64,000 bases of DNA. Source: Candidatus Nitrosymbiomonas proteolyticus. Its GTDB lineage: Bacteria > Armatimonadota > Fimbriimonadia > Fimbriimonadales > Fimbriimonadaceae. A program made the position numbers and the translations under genes. The stretch covers positions 1,692,472-1,756,471 of the forward strand of contig AP021858.1 in assembly GCA_017347465.1 (NCBI GenBank). Direction: 5' to 3'. Below are positions 61,896 to 64,000 of this stretch, piece after piece (position 1 is the stretch's first letter; the number at the start of each line of letters is the position of its first letter). A model generated the notes under the pieces. The model worked only from the letters and a program-made list of their open reading frames with translations, did no database searches and was not told the origin of the DNA.

Positions 61896-63755
61896 ATGAA
61901 ACGCCGGGGGATATGCGCGGGTTCGAACGCTCGGTTCTGCACGTTGATCGTGCGAACTGGCCTCCTGATCGCGCTTCTTGCCGCCCTCGCGCCGAGTTGG
62001 GCGATCGACGCCCGTGCCGCAAACGCCTCGCTGTACGTCAACGAGAAGCAAGTCCTTACGCTCAAATCCCTTGCCAACAACGGCGCGAAGGCCGCTGAAC
62101 TGGCGAAGGTGATCTCGGGCCTCAAATCCCCTCCGACCGTGGCCGTGAAGGCGGGGGCGAAATCCGCAACGATTCGGTTGGGCGCCCGCGCGTTTCTGAG
62201 TGTCACAGAAGCCGAGGCCAGCTCGCACGGCTCGAACTTCAAGGACCTGGCAAGCAGTTGGGCGGCGAACTTGAAAGCGGCGTTTGCCTTGCCCCCCTTG
62301 GTGATCGAGGAGACCGAGCTTCTGGTTGCTTCGGACGGAACCAAGTTGGTCAAATTGACGGGGACCGCCGCGCGAAACGCCAAGGTGAAGGTCGAAGATA
62401 GCGATCTTGTCACCTCAGAGCGGGTCGTTGGCGGCGCGATCCTGCGAGGGCGGGCCATCGGCAACACGTCGCTGACCGTCGAAGCAGGAAAGGAGTGGCG
62501 GGTCGTACCGATTCGGGTGATGCCCGTGGCCGCTAGGTTCCCTCAGAATCTAACCGCGACGGTGACCGGCTTTCCAGCCCGCGAGGAGTCGATTCGAGGT
62601 GCCGTCGCCTATGCGATTCAAACCCAGCTCAAGTCCGTCAGCGCTTCGCAATTCGATTTCATCGTTCCGGCGATGAAGAACTTGGAACCCGGCCAGAGCG
62701 CCTCGGTTACCGTTTTCGTTACGGCCTCCGCGCTCGAAGCCATTCCGAACCGAGGGCCGGTCCAAATCCAGGTCCGCAACGAGCCGCTGCAACGAATGCA
62801 GGAGTCCCAGCTTTGGTACAGCAACGCGCCTGAGAACATCTTGAACGTTGGCGCGCTGTTCATGGCGCGGCTCGAACCCGACAAGCCCAGCCGACTTCTG
62901 TACCACCACCTCAACGCCACGGCGTTTCCGATCGTGCTCGCAGCGCAAGTGATCAACACCTCGGAGCGAGACGCCAGGGTGCTCGTGATTCCCGGCGACA
63001 GCGAACCTTCCGAGAACCCGGTCCTTGCGGGTTTGCGCGCGGGGGAAGTGTTCTTGCGCAATTGGACGGGGTATTCGGGGGAAGTGCTGACGATCCCACC
63101 TGGGAAGTCGTTGCCCCTTTGCCTACGGAGGCTCGCCCCGCGACAAACCGCGAGCGGCCTCGCTTACTTGCGGCTCCTGGGCGAAGGCGCAGATTCGGTC
63201 GTGCTTAAAATCGAGGCGCAGCCTTCGATGAACTCGGAAGGTCGGTGGGGTCAGGCGCTGAGGAGCCCGACGCCGTGGCACGTTCTTGGGCTCTGGACCT
63301 ACAACCCCAACCGCTTGGAGCTATCCGAACCTTCGTTGCAGGTGTTTCCCGCCCCGTTTCGAACCGTCGATCTCGACTATGAGGTGGGCGGCAAGTTCGG
63401 GTTTGCGAGGATCGGCCAAGTTCCGATCCTGCGGGCCGACGGGGAGCAGCAGTTGCAGGGCAATTTCGGCGTTTCCTATACGATCGAATCCCGACTCTCG
63501 AACCCGCTTTCTGAACCGGCCGAAGTCGAGTATGTCTTCGAGGCGAGCGCCGGGTATTCGGGAGCGCTTTTCGTCGTGGAAGGCAAGCTCATCCGAACTC
63601 CGCTTCTTCAGCCCAAGCAGGAGCACAGGTTGTTCGTCGTGAACCTGCGGTCCGGCGAGCGTCGCAACCTCACGCTTCAGACCGTTCCGCTTTCGGGCTC
63701 GAGCTACCCCGCGACGCTCTCGGTTCGCCCCATGCGAGCGGCTGCTTCTCGCTGA
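61896..63755 (+). CDS. large secreted protein of unknown function
   Basis: This 619-residue protein has an N-terminal signal (GLLIALLAALAPSWAIDARA). The mature protein starts ANASLYVNEKQVLTLKSLAN, an N-terminus recalling copper-amine-oxidase N-like or bacterial Ig-like domains. Beta-rich segments such as TATVTGFPAREESIRGAVAY and RYFxx-like repeats are not recognised as a known family. No enzyme motif or C-terminal anchor is visible. A TAGGAG Shine-Dalgarno precedes the ATG. It may be an envelope or surface-layer component. Confidence 0.7.
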   Translation: MKRRGICAGSNARFCTLIVRTGLLIALLAALAPSWAIDARAANASLYVNEKQVLTLKSLANNGAKAAELAKVISGLKSPPTVAVKAGAKSATIRLGARAFLSVTEAEASSHGSNFKDLASSWAANLKAAFALPPLVIEETELLVASDGTKLVKLTGTAARNAKVKVEDSDLVTSERVVGGAILRGRAIGNTSLTVEAGKEWRVVPIRVMPVAARFPQNLTATVTGFPAREESIRGAVAYAIQTQLKSVSASQFDFIVPAMKNLEPGQSASVTVFVTASALEAIPNRGPVQIQVRNEPLQRMQESQLWYSNAPENILNVGALFMARLEPDKPSRLLYHHLNATAFPIVLAAQVINTSERDARVLVIPGDSEPSENPVLAGLRAGEVFLRNWTGYSGEVLTIPPGKSLPLCLRRLAPRQTASGLAYLRLLGEGADSVVLKIEAQPSMNSEGRWGQALRSPTPWHVLGLWTYNPNRLELSEPSLQVFPAPFRTVDLDYEVGGKFGFARIGQVPILRADGEQQLQGNFGVSYTIESRLSNPLSEPAEVEYVFEASAGYSGALFVVEGKLIRTPLLQPKQEHRLFVVNLRSGERRNLTLQTVPLSGSSYPATLSVRPMRAAASR

Positions 63756-63777
63756 TCGCCCCCCCTGGGCCAGAGCG

Positions 63778-63783
63778 TAGAAT
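63778..63783 (+). promoter_or_regulatory. putative -10 box, 6 nt from GTG of the last gene
   Basis: TAGAAT, 6 nt, then GTG 63790; no ribosome-binding site between. Confidence 0.35.
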
Positions 63784-63789
63784 AAAGCC

Positions 63790-64000
63790 GTGGCCGAAGA
63801 CAAGAAGTACCTTGCCGAACTGTTCGGAATCCGCGTCGACGACGTGCGGGAGCCTGGCCCCTCGATCGCAAGCGCGAAGCAGGGGGCAGACGCGGCAGCG
63901 AGCGCCAGACTGGGGGGACAATGCCTCGAAGAAGGGGATTTCGAAGGCGCGATTCGGCACTTCCAAACCGCGGTCGAACAAGCGGGCGAGAAGGACGCGG
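63790..64000 (+). CDS. TPR-like protein, 3' end outside window
   Basis: Only the first 70 codons are in the window, starting at GTG. Residues around GGQCLEEGDFEGAIRHFQTA match a tetratricopeptide repeat helix pair, so it is probably a TPR scaffold protein. The first 40 residues are polar and without a signal peptide. Function unknown. Confidence 0.6.
   Translation, partial: MAEDKKYLAELFGIRVDDVREPGPSIASAKQGADAAASARLGGQCLEEGDFEGAIRHFQTAVEQAGEKDA

Overview
This is a 64-kb, GC-rich chromosomal window from a bacterium with compact, mostly protein-coding DNA, two tRNA genes and no rRNA or CRISPR array. The combination of a PEP-CTERM protein, many lipoprotein or secreted hydrolases, menaquinone synthesis by the futalosine route (MqnD), an NrfD-type electron-transfer module and a rearranged ribosomal-protein cluster fits a Gram-negative-type environmental phylum. 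My best guess is Armatimonadota (Fimbriimonadia-like). This is inferred from gene content and style, not from a marker-gene comparison.

Layout. 1-4.3 kb: end of a tandem GNAT protein, then a ribose-type ABC importer (permease, binding protein, ATPase) behind a good sigma-70-like promoter. 4.3-7.3 kb: divergent ftcD and hutI of histidine degradation. 7.3-16.5 kb: a SARP-like regulator, a PEP-CTERM protein with a structured leader, an S10 peptidase, an MFS exporter, a CBM9-like protein, a beta-carbonic anhydrase, and several small proteins including a MarR regulator. 16.5-28 kb: sufB, a small-protein/nucleotidyltransferase pair, tRNA-Ala, a CCA-adding-type enzyme, a GH2-like hydrolase, a WD40 protein, a dienelactone hydrolase, an M3 peptidase, msrB, a DUF1801 protein and tRNA-Gly. 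28-33.5 kb: an inositol-phosphatase-like gene, a thioredoxin and a five-gene cytochrome c/FeS/NrfD operon. 33.5-36.3 kb: guaB, then a decayed island with a 115-bp-spaced direct repeat, REP-like palindromes, a dead IS200-like transposase and a DUF262 stub. 36.3-43.3 kb: aldo/keto reductase, mqnD, a PD-(D/E)XK nuclease, an M16 peptidase pair, FKBP, an SDR and a lone ABC-2 permease. 43.3-50.1 kb: rplC-D-W-B-rpsS-rplV-rpsC-rplP-rpmC-rpsQ-rplN-X-E on the minus strand, with rpsJ absent at the front and the cluster cut after rplE. 50.3-57.2 kb: a P1-type nuclease, mazG, a parvulin-type foldase, etfAB and a fused beta-oxidation enzyme. 57.4-58.6 kb: infC-rpmI-rplT. 58.7-64 kb: a small unknown protein, rtcB, ispG, a large secreted protein, and the start of a TPR-like gene.

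How the parts work together. The futalosine-pathway enzyme supplies menaquinone, and the NrfD/FeS/multiheme operon could move electrons between quinol and periplasmic cytochromes. EtfAB with the fused hydratase/dehydrogenase forms a beta-oxidation module. FtcD and HutI carry out the late steps of histidine catabolism.

The most notable signals not explained by single genes are: (1) a recurring TANAAT/CATAAT-type hexamer 5-7 nt before start codons of genes without a Shine-Dalgarno site, suggesting widespread leaderless transcription; (2) the NrfD module without a molybdopterin subunit, preceded by two paralogous haem proteins; (3) infC apparently starting at ATC and overlapping rpmI by 107 bp; (4) a nucleotidyltransferase with a broken DxD motif and a conserved small partner.
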